From Comamonadaceae bacterium (lineage in GTDB: Bacteria; Pseudomonadota; Gammaproteobacteria; Burkholderiales; Burkholderiaceae_C): a stretch of 64,000 nt of DNA. Shown here in pieces: positions 55,207-63,387 of this stretch. Position 1 is the stretch's first letter. Each line of letters opens with the position of its first letter. The position numbers and the translations under genes were made by a program. Below the pieces are notes generated by a model. The model was not told where the DNA came from, did no database searches, and saw nothing but the letters and a program-made list of their open reading frames with translations. The DNA lies in the NCBI GenBank assembly GCA_027488735.1, contig JAIYBB010000005.1, forward strand, positions 333,155 to 397,154. Direction: 5' to 3'.

Positions 55207-55283
55207 TGGTGGCGCTTCACGGATTCGAACCGCGGACCTGTGGATTATGATTCCATCGCTCTAACCGACTGAGCTAAAGCGCC
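55207..55283 (-). tRNA. tRNA-Met (anticodon CAT)
   Basis: The minus strand folds as a complete tRNA: acceptor GGCGCTT/AAGCGCC, D arm GCTC/GAGC, anticodon loop ATCATAA with CAT, T loop TTCGAAT, and an encoded CCA end. A27-C43 is mismatched and the T stem has one G-T pair. CAT could also be tRNA-Ile (lysidine-modified). A TATAAT -10 element lies about 10 bases upstream. Its first 18 bases and leader are repeated at 60098-60140. Confidence 0.92.
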
Positions 55284-55308
55284 GAGCCGCAAATTATAGC
55301 GAGACTGG
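55266..55308. repeat. 43-bp direct repeat, copy 1 (tRNA 5' end and leader)
   Basis: Runs from the D arm of tRNA-Met through its 5' end and the -10 region. It matches 60098-60140 at 42 of 43 bases (A to G at 55291). Confidence 0.9.
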
Positions 55309-55352
55309 CGTGGGGGGCTGGGGTGGTTGTTTTGAGTGTGTGAGCCGTAGTT

Positions 55353-55625
55353 TCAGCGTCGGTAAATTTCTTTGCGGTTACCAACTCGTAAAACCAAGAT
55401 CACTAATCGATCATCTTCTATGCTGGCAATGATTCTGATGTCACCTAATCGGTATTTCCAGAAGTTGCCAAGTGCTGAGCCTTTAAGGGCTTGACCCATA
55501 CTTCGTGGATCTTTGACGCTTTGCAATCTTGTACTTAGAAACTGTATGACTCTGCGGGCTACTTGAGGGTCTAGTTTGCCAAGCTCCTTCTTGGCAGCTT
55601 CATCAATCTCAATTTGCCAAGCCAA
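55353..55625 (-). CDS. RelE/ParE-family toxin
   Basis: About 90 residues from TTG 55625, which has GGAG seven bases upstream; ATG 55643 is the alternative. Typical of RelE: a start like AWQIEIDEAAKKELGKLD, KDPRSMGQALKG, WKYRLGDIRIIASIEDD and LRVGNRKEIYRR. Such toxins cut mRNA on the ribosome or hit gyrase. The start lies inside the end of the antitoxin gene. Confidence 0.85.
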   Translation of the reverse strand: MAWQIEIDEAAKKELGKLDPQVARRVIQFLSTRLQSVKDPRSMGQALKGSALGNFWKYRLGDIRIIASIEDDRLVILVLRVGNRKEIYRR

Positions 55626-55833
55626 GCGCTTGCTCCACAGCATTCAAAGTGTACGTTTTGCTTTTGCCTGTGCGAACTTTGGCAAGTCTTTTTTCTGCGA
55701 GGTAAAGATCTTCCAGATCAGCCAAATGCTCAAGAATCGCCTCACGAGCGTAAAAGCTTTTGGTGCGCCCAGTTGCCTTGGCTAACTTGTCAAGACGGGA
55801 CTCAATGTCTTCGGGAAGTCTCAGGGCTAACAT
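55609..55833 (-). CDS. Ribbon-helix-helix antitoxin
   Basis: A 74-residue protein beginning MLALRLPEDIESRLDKLAKA, a CopG-type ribbon-helix-helix DNA-binding domain, with a C-terminal toxin-binding tail. It precedes and overlaps the RelE toxin gene, the usual order, and probably represses the operon with it. Confidence 0.85.
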   Translation of the reverse strand: MLALRLPEDIESRLDKLAKATGRTKSFYAREAILEHLADLEDLYLAEKRLAKVRTGKSKTYTLNAVEQALGLAN

Positions 55834-55917
55834 GCACGTCTCCTATTTTGCTATACAAGTATATTTTGAATACAAGGGCAATGCAAATGAATCTATGGAG
55901 TTATCACAACTCACATT

Positions 55918-56005
55918 CGACGCCGTGCGGGGCAGGGTTGACACGGAGGAGGGGTGGTGGTGTCGTGAGAAACGACAGTTGAGCAGCGTCCGGCGACGGG
56001 ACAGT
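55918..56005. repeat. Dispersed palindromic repeat, copy A
   Basis: Contains GCGGGGCAGGGTTGA, the palindrome TGTCGTGAGAAACGACA (55961-55977) and CAGCGTCCGGCGACGGGACAG. Similar blocks occur at 56511, 63222-63291 and 63712. Confidence 0.7.
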
Positions 56006-56095
56006 TGGCTGATGTAGCAATCCAAATGTTCTAGCCTTGACGTAATTGAATTTTTTAATTATTGTCATCCCAACCCTCAAAGTTTGGAGATTATT

Positions 56096-56506
56096 ATGCT
56101 GGTTAGGCTTTTATATGTCAGCAAAGAGATTGCAGAACAGCCTTCTAAATTTGCCGAGTCAAATTTGGAAAAATTTAGAAAAAGCAATCAAGCAAACGAA
56201 ATCACTGGTGTCTTGTGCAGTGGTGAAGGGGTCTTCTTACAGGTGCTAGAAGGTGAAAGAAGTGCAGTCAACAAACTGTATGTCGATATCTGCAAGGACC
56301 AAAGACACATTGATATTGAATTGCTTCACTTCGAAGAGGTCACGGAACGTGCTTTTTATGCTTGGTCAATGGATCACATACCTGTATCCACTTTGTACGA
56401 AATGATCAAAATTCAAAATCCCGAATTTGATCCATATTTGTCTTCCGGAAAACTTGCTCTCAAATGCGTTATTGACTATCTGAGATTGAATGATGAGCCC
56501 AAGTAA
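56096..56506 (+). CDS. BLUF-domain blue-light sensor
   Basis: A 136-residue stand-alone BLUF protein. The flavin-binding residues line up as Y7 (LLYVS), N31, Q49 (FLQVLEG) and W90 with M92 (AWSMDH). Such short BLUF proteins bind FAD and signal by protein contact. The start at 56096 has GGAG six bases upstream; TTG 56084 is a worse alternative. A C-terminal helical cap follows. No obvious output partner is next to it. The surroundings are AT-rich and repeat-laden, so it may be acquired. Confidence 0.87.
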   Translation: MLVRLLYVSKEIAEQPSKFAESNLEKFRKSNQANEITGVLCSGEGVFLQVLEGERSAVNKLYVDICKDQRHIDIELLHFEEVTERAFYAWSMDHIPVSTLYEMIKIQNPEFDPYLSSGKLALKCVIDYLRLNDEPK

Positions 56507-56510
56507 TTAG

Positions 56511-56556
56511 ACAGCGTCCGGCGACGGCTCGTTTATTGATGTCGGTTCAACCGACA
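56511..56556. repeat. Dispersed palindromic repeat, copy D
   Basis: ACAGCGTCCGGCGACGG followed by the perfect palindrome TGTCGGTTCAACCGACA (56540-56556), just after the BLUF stop. Confidence 0.7.
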
Positions 56557-56616
56557 CTTTGATAGCAAGACGAAATAGACCAACTTAGGCGGTCGAAGGG
56601 ACCTGCTTTGAAAACA

Positions 56617-57627
56617 TCAACTGCGGGCTTTGATTTGTTGCCACAAACTCAGTTCTTTGGCGGTGAGGCTGTCAGAACTTTTTGCTGCTTGCTCAAATTT
56701 GGCGGTGTCAGTTAGCAGGGCCAATTGGCTGATTTGGGCCAGCAGCATTTTGTAGTGTTGAATAGCATGATCAGGGTGATCAGCAATTACATGCACTGGC
56801 AGCACCGACTTGTGTTGGGCGTTTTCACGTTCATCATGTATTTGCTCGAGCAAGACATTGAGTTCTTCAATTGTTATGTGCAAGCGCTTGGCTTCACTTC
56901 TGAGCAAGGCGACTTCTTTTTCATCCAAGTACCCATCTTTCATCATATTACGCAAATTGTTTTTCAATAATTCACGCTCTTTGTGCAGTTGGTCGCCAAA
57001 TGCCGAGGCCAGCAAAGCCGCAGGAATGGCGAAGATACCAATGCCCAGCAAGGACATGACCACCGTTACGAATCGGCCTATGGGGGTAACGGGGGAGATA
57101 TCGCCATAGCCCACCGAAGCCAGTGTAATAACCGCCCAATAAACCGAGTTGGGGATGTTGTCAAACTTCTCGGGTTGTGCTTGGTGTTCAAACACATAAC
57201 CCAAACTGGCGGTCATGACGACCATCAAAATCATGATAAATGCGGATGCGCTGATCACCGGCCATTCGCGGGCAATTACGGTGGTCAAGATCTTGGTGGA
57301 GTCGTTGTAGCGGGTAAGCTTGAGTAAACGCAACAAGCGGAAGACTCGCAAGAACCGCAAGTCCAGCATGTTCCCCAGCAGTGCGTCGATGAAAAACGGC
57401 AGTATCGCCAACAAGTCGATAATGGCTGATGTTTGGCGAGTATGCTTGAAGCGCCCCAAGAAGCCATGTCTGAAGCGCGGTTCTTCCACGCAGGAATACA
57501 TGCGCAGAAAATACTCGATGCTAAAGATACCCACCGCTATGGTGTCGAGGATGATGAACTCTAAGAAGATCAGGTAGTGAACACTGTGTACCGATTCCAG
57601 CACCACAGCGGCCACCGAAATAATCAC
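56617..57627 (-). CDS. Voltage-gated potassium channel, C-terminal part of a split gene
   Basis: A 336-residue reading frame with a voltage-sensor region (S4-like RFLRVFRLLRLLKLTRY near residue 95), pore helices and the selectivity filter TLASVGYGD, then a cytoplasmic helical tail. GTG 57627 starts it in the middle of the first membrane helix. Upstream the same frame stays open for 25 codons and reads a plausible channel N-terminus, up to a TAA at 57703. The frame then continues into the preceding ion-transporter fragment. So this is probably the 3' part of one 556-codon gene. Confidence 0.75.
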   Translation of the reverse strand: MIISVAAVVLESVHSVHYLIFLEFIILDTIAVGIFSIEYFLRMYSCVEEPRFRHGFLGRFKHTRQTSAIIDLLAILPFFIDALLGNMLDLRFLRVFRLLRLLKLTRYNDSTKILTTVIAREWPVISASAFIMILMVVMTASLGYVFEHQAQPEKFDNIPNSVYWAVITLASVGYGDISPVTPIGRFVTVVMSLLGIGIFAIPAALLASAFGDQLHKERELLKNNLRNMMKDGYLDEKEVALLRSEAKRLHITIEELNVLLEQIHDERENAQHKSVLPVHVIADHPDHAIQHYKMLLAQISQLALLTDTAKFEQAAKSSDSLTAKELSLWQQIKARS

Positions 57628-57702
57628 CCAGACAACAATGAAATTATCAAAAAAATTGTGTAATTTACCGCCATATTCGCTGGGAAAAACCAGTGCGTGA
57701 AT

Positions 57703-58284
57703 TTATTGACGGAATGTGCGTCCACGGTTGAGTTCCGCAAACTCTTTGACCGCAGGAATCAAGATACGAAACAACTTCAAAATTCGCAACAGTCGCAAAA
57801 ACCGCAAGGCGCGCAAGTCAACTGGAATAAAGGCTTGCAAGAAGAAGGGGGCTATGGCGAGTAAGTCGATGATGGCAAACGGGCTGAAAACATAAGCCAC
57901 GCGTGGTGTTTTTTTATTTTGGAATTCTTCATCCTCAGGTGCCAAATAAAAGCGTAGCGCATATTCCAGAACAAAAATAGCAACAGAAAAAACATCAAAA
58001 TAATAAAACTGTTGCTTGTAAGGCTCGTAAATGGCTGGAACATGTTCCAGCAGCAAAGCAAACAAGTTGAGAACAATCAAAATGACAATCCAACGCTCAA
58101 GCGTTGATTGAAAGTTACCAGCAATATTGGGGTTCAGTGTCCAGTCATACAGCCACTTGCGAAAGGGCTGATCGCTGGAAATGCTGGGGCCTGATTCTTC
58201 TACGCCCAGCAGGGTTTTGGCATCGACAGCGTCTATGTCAATCAGTTTTTGAGCTGTGTTTGAGGGGTTCAGTTCTTGTGTCAT
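57703..58284 (-). CDS. Voltage-sensor domain protein, N-terminal part of a split channel gene
   Basis: A 193-residue protein with a soluble N-terminus, then four membrane helices with an S4-like RFLRLLRILKLFRILIPAVK. It has no pore. It ends RGRTFRQ at a TAA and the frame after that stop goes straight on into the next channel. It could be a stand-alone voltage sensor, but the shared frame suggests a fused double-sensor channel broken by one nonsense change. It starts nine bases after the upstream gene. Confidence 0.72.
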   Translation of the reverse strand: MTQELNPSNTAQKLIDIDAVDAKTLLGVEESGPSISSDQPFRKWLYDWTLNPNIAGNFQSTLERWIVILIVLNLFALLLEHVPAIYEPYKQQFYYFDVFSVAIFVLEYALRFYLAPEDEEFQNKKTPRVAYVFSPFAIIDLLAIAPFFLQAFIPVDLRALRFLRLLRILKLFRILIPAVKEFAELNRGRTFRQ

Positions 58285-58292
58285 ATTAAGCC

Positions 58293-58838
58293 TCAGAATT
58301 CAAAGTCAGACACTTTGACAAGGTAAGCACCATGGTCACAGATACCAACACTTAATTGAAGTTTTTGGTCAATGCTGTCCTCAGCTACCAGCTGGGAACT
58401 GACGGCGGCCACGGCAGACCCTAGGGGGGTGGCTGTGGATTTCAACAAAACAATATCACCTTTGAGGCTTTTGTCAGAAGGGTTGCATGCATCAAGGAAA
58501 GCTGGTGGCTTGCCATTGAAGGGGTTCTGCATACTTTTGAAGTCATTTGCAAATAAATAATCTAGGCAGGCGCCCCAAGGACTGGCTTTGGCGTCACCGC
58601 CACCTGCACATGCTTTAACGGGGTAATCGGGGTTGAAGCGTTGGGCGCTGGCTTTGCTCAGCCATGTCACCAAACCTTCAGCGTTGCGCTTAGTTTTCTC
58701 GAGTTGTTTCCCACGCTCATACATACCGTTGCCGATGTAAGCCACTAAAGCAATTACGCCCACCAACAACGCAATGAAAATCCAGTCATTAAATGTGGGT
58801 GCTGTGCCGACGGACGGCGAGGATGAGGAGCTGCTCAT
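58293..58838 (-). CDS. Membrane-anchored protein, unknown
   Basis: A 181-residue protein with a Ser-rich start, one membrane helix (DWIFIALLVGVIALVAYIG) and an outer domain with four cysteines (KACAGGG, GACLDYL, DACNPSD, VGICDHG). No family recognised. It is upstream of the split channel gene in the same direction. Confidence 0.68.
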   Translation of the reverse strand: MSSSSSSPSVGTAPTFNDWIFIALLVGVIALVAYIGNGMYERGKQLEKTKRNAEGLVTWLSKASAQRFNPDYPVKACAGGGDAKASPWGACLDYLFANDFKSMQNPFNGKPPAFLDACNPSDKSLKGDIVLLKSTATPLGSAVAAVSSQLVAEDSIDQKLQLSVGICDHGAYLVKVSDFEF

Positions 58839-58940
58839 GGGTGGTTCACTTTCAAGAAAAACGAGAGATATATTCCCTAAATTATGTCGCCCGAGAATGA
58901 TCTTAGCAAAAAATGCATATTGATAAGTTTATTTTTTTAG

Positions 58941-59015
58941 ATGCCGGTTCAACCGATATTGCTCCTTTACTATAAAAGAATTGCTACGGTCAGTCATAGT
59001 GAAACTGCTGCGCCG
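58941..59015. repeat. Dispersed palindromic repeat, copy E
   Basis: About 75 bases that align without gaps to 63165-63239 at roughly two thirds identity, including CCGGTTCAACCG at one end and TGCTGCGCCG/TGCAGCGCCG at the other. A diverged copy in the 232-base gap before the next gene. Confidence 0.6.
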
Positions 59016-59070
59016 TGTGAGCAAGGAGCTTAAAATTTATGTGGAGGGTAGAGGTGACAAACCATTTCTA

Positions 59071-59505
59071 CTATGCCTGTCGTGACCATGGTTCAGGTTT
59101 AGCTGCCGCAGCAGTATTTGGGGCAAATACCCCGTTTTTCGATGCGATAAGCGCATTTGGTTCGGCAGAAGTTGTCACAGGTATTCGGGGCGCAAGTGCT
59201 TGTTGCCGCTGGGCCGGGCTCTGAGACGGAGGGTTAGCAGCTGCTGGTGGATTAGGTTTAGTGCTGGGATTCTCAGGAGGTTGGGTTTTCTTGGGTGGGG
59301 GTGGCTTGGGTGAGGGCATGGGTGCAGCTGATCTGCTCTTGCCTTTTCTAGAGCCCCGAGGTTTCAGCTTGGCCATGGCAGCTTTGGCCTGCTCTGCTTG
59401 TGCTTGTTGCTGTCGCTGAGTTTCAATAGCCTGCCAAACACTGTCACTGACCAAGCGCCACAAAGCCATTTGATCCTCGGCACTGGCAATTTCATTGATA
59501 CGCAT
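59071..59505 (-). CDS. Low-complexity Pro/Ala/Gln-rich protein
   Basis: A 144-residue protein from ATG 59505 with GGAG six bases upstream. Residues 1-45 are helical and include ASAEDQMALWRLVSDSVWQA and a Gln/Ala-rich coil. The rest is basic and then Pro-rich (PSPKPPPPKKTQPPENP). No domain recognised. The good ribosome site favours a real gene. Confidence 0.55.
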   Translation of the reverse strand: MRINEIASAEDQMALWRLVSDSVWQAIETQRQQQAQAEQAKAAMAKLKPRGSRKGKSRSAAPMPSPKPPPPKKTQPPENPSTKPNPPAAANPPSQSPAQRQQALAPRIPVTTSAEPNALIASKNGVFAPNTAAAAKPEPWSRQA

Positions 59506-59592
59506 CTGCAACTCCTTTTCTTTTATTTATTAGAAAAGTATTCAGGGCATATACAAAAACCTAGGCCGTGTTGTTGCAGCCTAGGTTCAGGG

Positions 59593-59609
59593 TGTCGGTT
59601 CAACCGACA
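59593..59609. repeat. Dispersed palindromic repeat, copy F
   Basis: Perfect TGTCGGTTCAACCGACA, identical to 56540-56556. Confidence 0.7.
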
Positions 59610-59615
59610 CTACGT

Positions 59616-59646
59616 GAACAGGCCTGATTTCCTGTCAGGCCTGTTC
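59616..59646. terminator. Strong hairpin
   Basis: Perfect 12-bp stem GAACAGGCCTGA/TCAGGCCTGTTC with a seven-base loop, directly after repeat copy F. No T run on either side, so it may be part of the repeat rather than a terminator. Confidence 0.45.
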
Positions 59647-59896
59647 ATTACTTGACAAAGCCTTCACGCAGCTTGTTGCTGGCAGACTCAATCTGGGTGT
59701 CGTTTGCTGCTGCGCCATGCTCAAAAAACTGCATCAACTCAGCTTACATGTAGTTAACCTGGCGGGCAACCAAAATCAAAACGTGCTGCTGAAAAGTGCG
59801 GAGCCAATCACTGCCAGCGAACACCACAAACCTGCCAATCACGCATCCAAAAAATCAGCAGCAGCAAAGCCGCAAAAAAGCCACACAACTCAGCGA

Positions 59897-59928
59897 ATTT
59901 GTAGCTAACCGCAGACTTAGCTACAAAT
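59897..59928. repeat. Perfect 12-bp inverted repeat
   Basis: ATTTGTAGCTAA, eight bases, TTAGCTACAAAT. It lies within the 4.8-kb block bounded by the tRNA-derived direct repeats. Purpose unknown. Confidence 0.6.
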
Positions 59929-60097
59929 GCGGGCTAACGAATGGCGGGTCATATCAACATCTATGGCAGCTGATAAGTGTTGGTATTGGAACGAATAAAC
60001 TGCTATGAAATCCCACTTAGTGGAGGCGTTGCGGCAGTTGATAATGGTAGCGGCTTGGTATGCAAACCGTAGATGCATTATAGAACTTTCGTTTGCA

Positions 60098-60140
60098 CGA
60101 CTGAGCTAAAGCGCCGAGCCGCGAATTATAGCGAGACTGG
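60098..60140. repeat. 43-bp direct repeat, copy 2 (tRNA-Met fragment)
   Basis: The first 18 bases of tRNA-Met plus its leader and TATAAT, in the same orientation as the intact gene, 42/43 identical to 55266-55308. The rest of the tRNA is missing. Confidence 0.9.
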
Positions 60141-60209
60141 GGCTACCTTTTTCCTCTGCTCTTAATCAGCATGCCCCTTCCAGATCAGCGCTATTTGTGG
60201 GTACTTGAT

Positions 60210-60584
60210 TTATTGTGCAGCACTGGTGTTAAGTGTGAGCAAATTACCGCAAACATTGCTGGCAATTCGTTGGTCATGCTCGATCACGGGTTTGTAAAAG
60301 GAAAGGGTGGAAGAGGTTGCTGCAGGGTAATTGGATGTCAAGCGACCCTTAGAAGTCACGACAGCGAACCCCGTCAAAGCCATTGTTTGATTTGAGCAAT
60401 TGACCACATAGTCGATTTGTTGAACGCCGCTTAAGCCCATGTTGTGCAATTCACGCACATTGAACAAACCTTTTTGCTGGTCAATGGCGGCGATGGTCAA
60501 GTGATTGTGTATTGCTGCGGTGTCAGTGGCGAAAGCTGTGTTGGTCAAAATCAAACCAGTCAGTAATGCGAATTTCGTGATCAT
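60210..60584 (-). CDS. Small exported protein, unknown
   Basis: A 124-residue protein with a signal peptide (FALLTGLILTNTAFAT). The mature part is beta-rich with two cysteines (VVNCSNQT and SNVCGNL) that could bond. ATG 60584 has AAGGAAC upstream. No known family. Confidence 0.68.
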   Translation of the reverse strand: MITKFALLTGLILTNTAFATDTAAIHNHLTIAAIDQQKGLFNVRELHNMGLSGVQQIDYVVNCSNQTMALTGFAVVTSKGRLTSNYPAATSSTLSFYKPVIEHDQRIASNVCGNLLTLNTSAAQ

Positions 60585-61001
60585 GATGAAGTTCCTTGTG
60601 AATTTGCCTGTTCAAAGTCAGAAGAGGGCATGCAAGTAAATGCAGAATCTAGATTAGCAAGCATTAGGGTAACTACTATGACAAATTTAAGATCATTGAA
60701 AAATAGTTGATTTAATGACTACTAAAGAAAGTATTTAGGCATGCTTCATATTGAAACACCTTGTGTCAGCGGTTCTACGGACACTGTTATCTTTTAAACC
60801 TTCTTTCAAGCCCAGCGTATTTATTATTGGCATTCTTTATGCTTTAAATCTATCGATTGGTTGATCTCTTGACATTCAATTTTTATTGAAACTTTCAAAA
60901 CTGGTCTTGCAAGACAACCAATCACCCAATTTTTGAATCCAAAAATATTAAAAAAAGAGGTGTCGCAGAACTGATTAAAAGTATTGAAGGGAGTAGGTGT
61001 C
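60585..61001. other. AT-rich intergenic region
   Basis: No supported gene. It contains a GTGTC-AGCGGTTCTACG-GACAC hairpin at about 60764-60784, loosely like the dispersed palindromes, and promoter-like AT tracts for the divergent genes on both sides. Confidence 0.4.
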
Positions 61002-61391
61002 ATGGATACATCATTTTCGCTTCGCATTGACGCAAACGCCAAGCAATGGGGCGGCAACAATTCACCGCAAGGCGACCGACAAAACCGTCGCCGCCAGAAA
61101 CTACAGGCATTGTTACAAGCCTTAAAGGTCGGAGAACTGGATGCTGCGCGTTTGGCCTTCACTGCACTGATCAACTTTGACCCAAGCGTTTCTTCTGATC
61201 CCTATCTGCAAAAGATTGGATCAGCGCTTCAAAGCAGTAACTTATACGCAGCTCAGCACTTTGGCTTGGAATTACAAAATCGGGGGCAATTGCAATCATC
61301 AAGCCCTTCAAATGCAGTCAGTTCAGCATCTAGACGTACTGATTCAGTCAATGGCTTACATGGTGAAACTAGGATTGATCTCTCTGCATGA
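61002..61391 (+). CDS. Hypothetical protein
   Basis: A 129-residue protein beginning MDTSFSLRIDANAKQWGG. A basic helix (DRQNRRRQKLQALLQALKVG) is followed by ELDAARLAFTALINFDPSVS and a second helix pair (KIGSALQSSNLYAAQHFGLEL), a short TPR-like layout. GGGAG lies about eight bases upstream. No family recognised. Confidence 0.6.
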   Translation: MDTSFSLRIDANAKQWGGNNSPQGDRQNRRRQKLQALLQALKVGELDAARLAFTALINFDPSVSSDPYLQKIGSALQSSNLYAAQHFGLELQNRGQLQSSSPSNAVSSASRRTDSVNGLHGETRIDLSA

Positions 61392-61445
61392 TCCCCTGAA
61401 CTCCAACTAAAGTGAAGTGCACGCCTTAACAAGGCTTGAAAAGAG

Positions 61446-62240
61446 CTATAAGTTGATTTCGAAATGTTCTAACCCGCGCTCAGTCCAATGGATACCTTGT
61501 CTTTCGTCAACCTTGAACCAATGCGTTGCATCGGAATCTGAAGGTTCTGAGGCAATGGTGGTGATTGGGTTCAAACCTTTTTCGCTGGCGCGGGTATGAG
61601 GGGAACCGAAATACATGCTGGGTGATTTATCGTCGCTTGAATATCTGAAAGCCCAGATTTCCTTGCCATTTGTCAGTGCGCACGAAATCCGCATGGGCTC
61701 ATCTGATTTGTGTTTGTCCATGATTCGGGTCACATCGCGCAGGGTTGCTTCAATGGCAGAAATCGGATCGTGGATCAATCCTTTGCTTAGTGCCACTAAG
61801 AAAAGCGCCTCACTGTCGGTGGTGCCCTCCCTGTGCGGGTAATGTACGTGGTCAATCAAGTCCTCCACATCTTTTCTGCACTCGTGCCAGTTACCAATCT
61901 TGCCGTTATGCATGAAGGTCCAGTTTTGCCAAATGAATGGATGGCAATTACTCCTATTAACGGCAGTACCTGTTGTTGCGCGAACATGCGCAAAAAACAT
62001 ACGTGTTTGTATATGTGCTGCAATTGATCGTAGGTTGCTATCGTTCCAGGCAGGTAATACGTCTTTGAAGAGGCCAGGAGTTGTCCGTTTCGTGTACCAA
62101 GCAACTCCAAAGCCATCACCGTTGGTTACCCAAGAGGACTGCATAGCAGCAAGACTTTGACTAACGATAGAGTGCTCTTGATGAAAGATCAAGTCTTCCA
62201 AGTAAATTTCTGGTCCAGCATAGGCAACCCATCTGCACAT
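61446..62240 (-). CDS. Class II glutamine amidotransferase-like protein
   Basis: A 264-residue Ntn hydrolase. Translation from 62240 puts Cys right after Met (MCRWVAYAG), giving the catalytic N-terminal Cys. Other motifs: NGDGFGVAWY, FFAHVRATTG, NCHPFIWQNWTFMHNGKIGN and GTTDSEALF. It is of the EgtC/YafJ type. No ergothioneine genes are near, so the substrate is open. Confidence 0.85.
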   Translation of the reverse strand: MCRWVAYAGPEIYLEDLIFHQEHSIVSQSLAAMQSSWVTNGDGFGVAWYTKRTTPGLFKDVLPAWNDSNLRSIAAHIQTRMFFAHVRATTGTAVNRSNCHPFIWQNWTFMHNGKIGNWHECRKDVEDLIDHVHYPHREGTTDSEALFLVALSKGLIHDPISAIEATLRDVTRIMDKHKSDEPMRISCALTNGKEIWAFRYSSDDKSPSMYFGSPHTRASEKGLNPITTIASEPSDSDATHWFKVDERQGIHWTERGLEHFEINL

Positions 62241-62561
62241 CATCAACCCCTTTGTAAACTGAGTTAGTTCAAGTCAATTCGAGTTATAGCAAAGGCGATC
62301 GCTGGCAATTTTTGTGGATTCATCTCTTGGCGTTCGCGGATTTTATGAGTTGCCGGGTGGTTCACCGATGACAGAGGTGGTCACTTTAATAGGGGCTAAT
62401 TGAAAATTTTTATTAATGGTTATTTTTTATTAACTTCAAATGCAAAATTAATAATTTAGAAAATATTTACTTATTATTTCAAACAAGAAAAACATGAAAA
62501 ATAAATCATTTTTGGATAAGCTTACTTCGGGAATTTTCCCTGCTTTGTTGGAGTTGCAAAA
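62241..62561. other. AT-rich intergenic region
   Basis: Divergent promoters are expected here. The right half is very AT-rich (long A/T runs at 62400-62510). No gene or clear repeat seen. Confidence 0.4.
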
Positions 62562-63041
62562 ATGAAAAAAATATTGACTGCTATTGTTTGTTTGATTTCT
62601 GTGGCTTCTGCCGTAGCCGAGTCAGGTCAATTTGAAGCTGTAAGTGGTGGAGTAGTAACTGCTATAACAAACGATTATGGAAATTCGAAATATTCGATTA
62701 CCAACGTGACTTATTCAACTCTAGTAATTAAATCGAATGTATCTTTTTTACCTGTAGGTGCAATGGGTGTTTCGCAGTGTTTGGGTACAGTGACTGTTGA
62801 AAATACAAATGCAAGCGGTGGTGGTTCGTGTTTGGCTTCAGACACAGATGGCGATAAGTGGCGTCTTAATTACGTCAGAGGTAACAGTACGCCACAATCA
62901 TTGACAGGCACGGCAGAGTTTATTGGGTTGACTGGCAAGTTTGCCAACGTGAAAGGACCTTGCAACTTTGATCAAAAAAGGTTGGTCAAGGATGGCGCGG
63001 TTCATGTAACGTCACTACTCAAATGCGCTGTCTCCAAGTAA
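62562..63041 (+). CDS. Small exported protein, unknown
   Basis: A 159-residue protein with a signal peptide (MKKILTAIVCLISVASAVAE). The mature part is beta-rich with four cysteines (SQCLGT, GSCLAS, GPCNFD, LKCAVS), probably two disulfides. GGAG precedes the ATG. No family recognised. Confidence 0.7.
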   Translation: MKKILTAIVCLISVASAVAESGQFEAVSGGVVTAITNDYGNSKYSITNVTYSTLVIKSNVSFLPVGAMGVSQCLGTVTVENTNASGGGSCLASDTDGDKWRLNYVRGNSTPQSLTGTAEFIGLTGKFANVKGPCNFDQKRLVKDGAVHVTSLLKCAVSK

Positions 63042-63060
63042 TTGATGGCTTGACCTTAAA

Positions 63061-63103
63061 GTGCCAGTGTTCTGTTGAATGATCACTGGCACATTTATTT
63101 TTT
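63061..63103 (+). terminator. Terminator after the small exported protein
   Basis: GTGCCAGTG and CACTGGCAC pair across a 14-base loop, followed by a T-rich tract. Confidence 0.75.
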
Positions 63104-63165
63104 GAATTTTTTGGAATTGTTTACACGACACCTCAAGATCGTTAAGTTAATGGACAGTTGACATA

Positions 63166-63291
63166 TGTCGGGTCAACTGACACCGCCGCATCACCAAAGA
63201 AGAATCGCTAGGGTCATTCACAGTGGTCTTGCAGCGCCGGCGGGGCAGGGTTGAGCCGTGGGAGGGTCGAGGGGTGTCGTGAGAAACGTCA
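63166..63291. repeat. Dispersed palindromic repeat, copy G/B (fullest copy)
   Basis: A 126-bp element with TGTCGGGTCAACTGACA at one end (63166-63182) and TGTCGTGAGAAACGTCA at the other (63275-63291). The middle aligns to copy E and the right part to copy A. Confidence 0.7.
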
Positions 63292-63387
63292 CTATGCTGA
63301 CAAAAATAACCTGATCCCATCGTGTTTTTTACTGTGGATTAAGCGAGAGTAAAATTTCAATACATTCATATTAATTTGCTCATTGTG

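Larger units (their letters stand above)
59506..60209. other. Long intergenic stretch with hairpins, repeats and a gene remnant
   Basis: No convincing full gene lies here. It holds repeat copy F (59593-59609), two perfect hairpins (59616-59646 and 59897-59928) and the tRNA-derived repeat (60098-60140). On the minus strand 59648-59740 reads a short open tail (ending ASNKLREGFVK, then stop) with a stop just upstream, which looks like the end of a decayed gene. The plus-strand frame 59717-59908 is Lys/Ala-rich without a ribosome site. Confidence 0.5.

Noticed and set aside
59717..59908. Lys/Ala-rich small protein on the plus strand
   Set aside because: No ribosome site, overlaps hairpins, and composition looks accidental.
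59880..59960. Integron attC-like sites (GCTAAC/TTAGC repeats)
   Set aside because: No paired R and L boxes at the required spacing and no integrase; treated as plain hairpins.
60824..61174. 116-codon minus-strand frame between two small genes
   Set aside because: It overlaps the better supported plus-strand gene at 61002, has no ribosome site, and its sequence is irregular.
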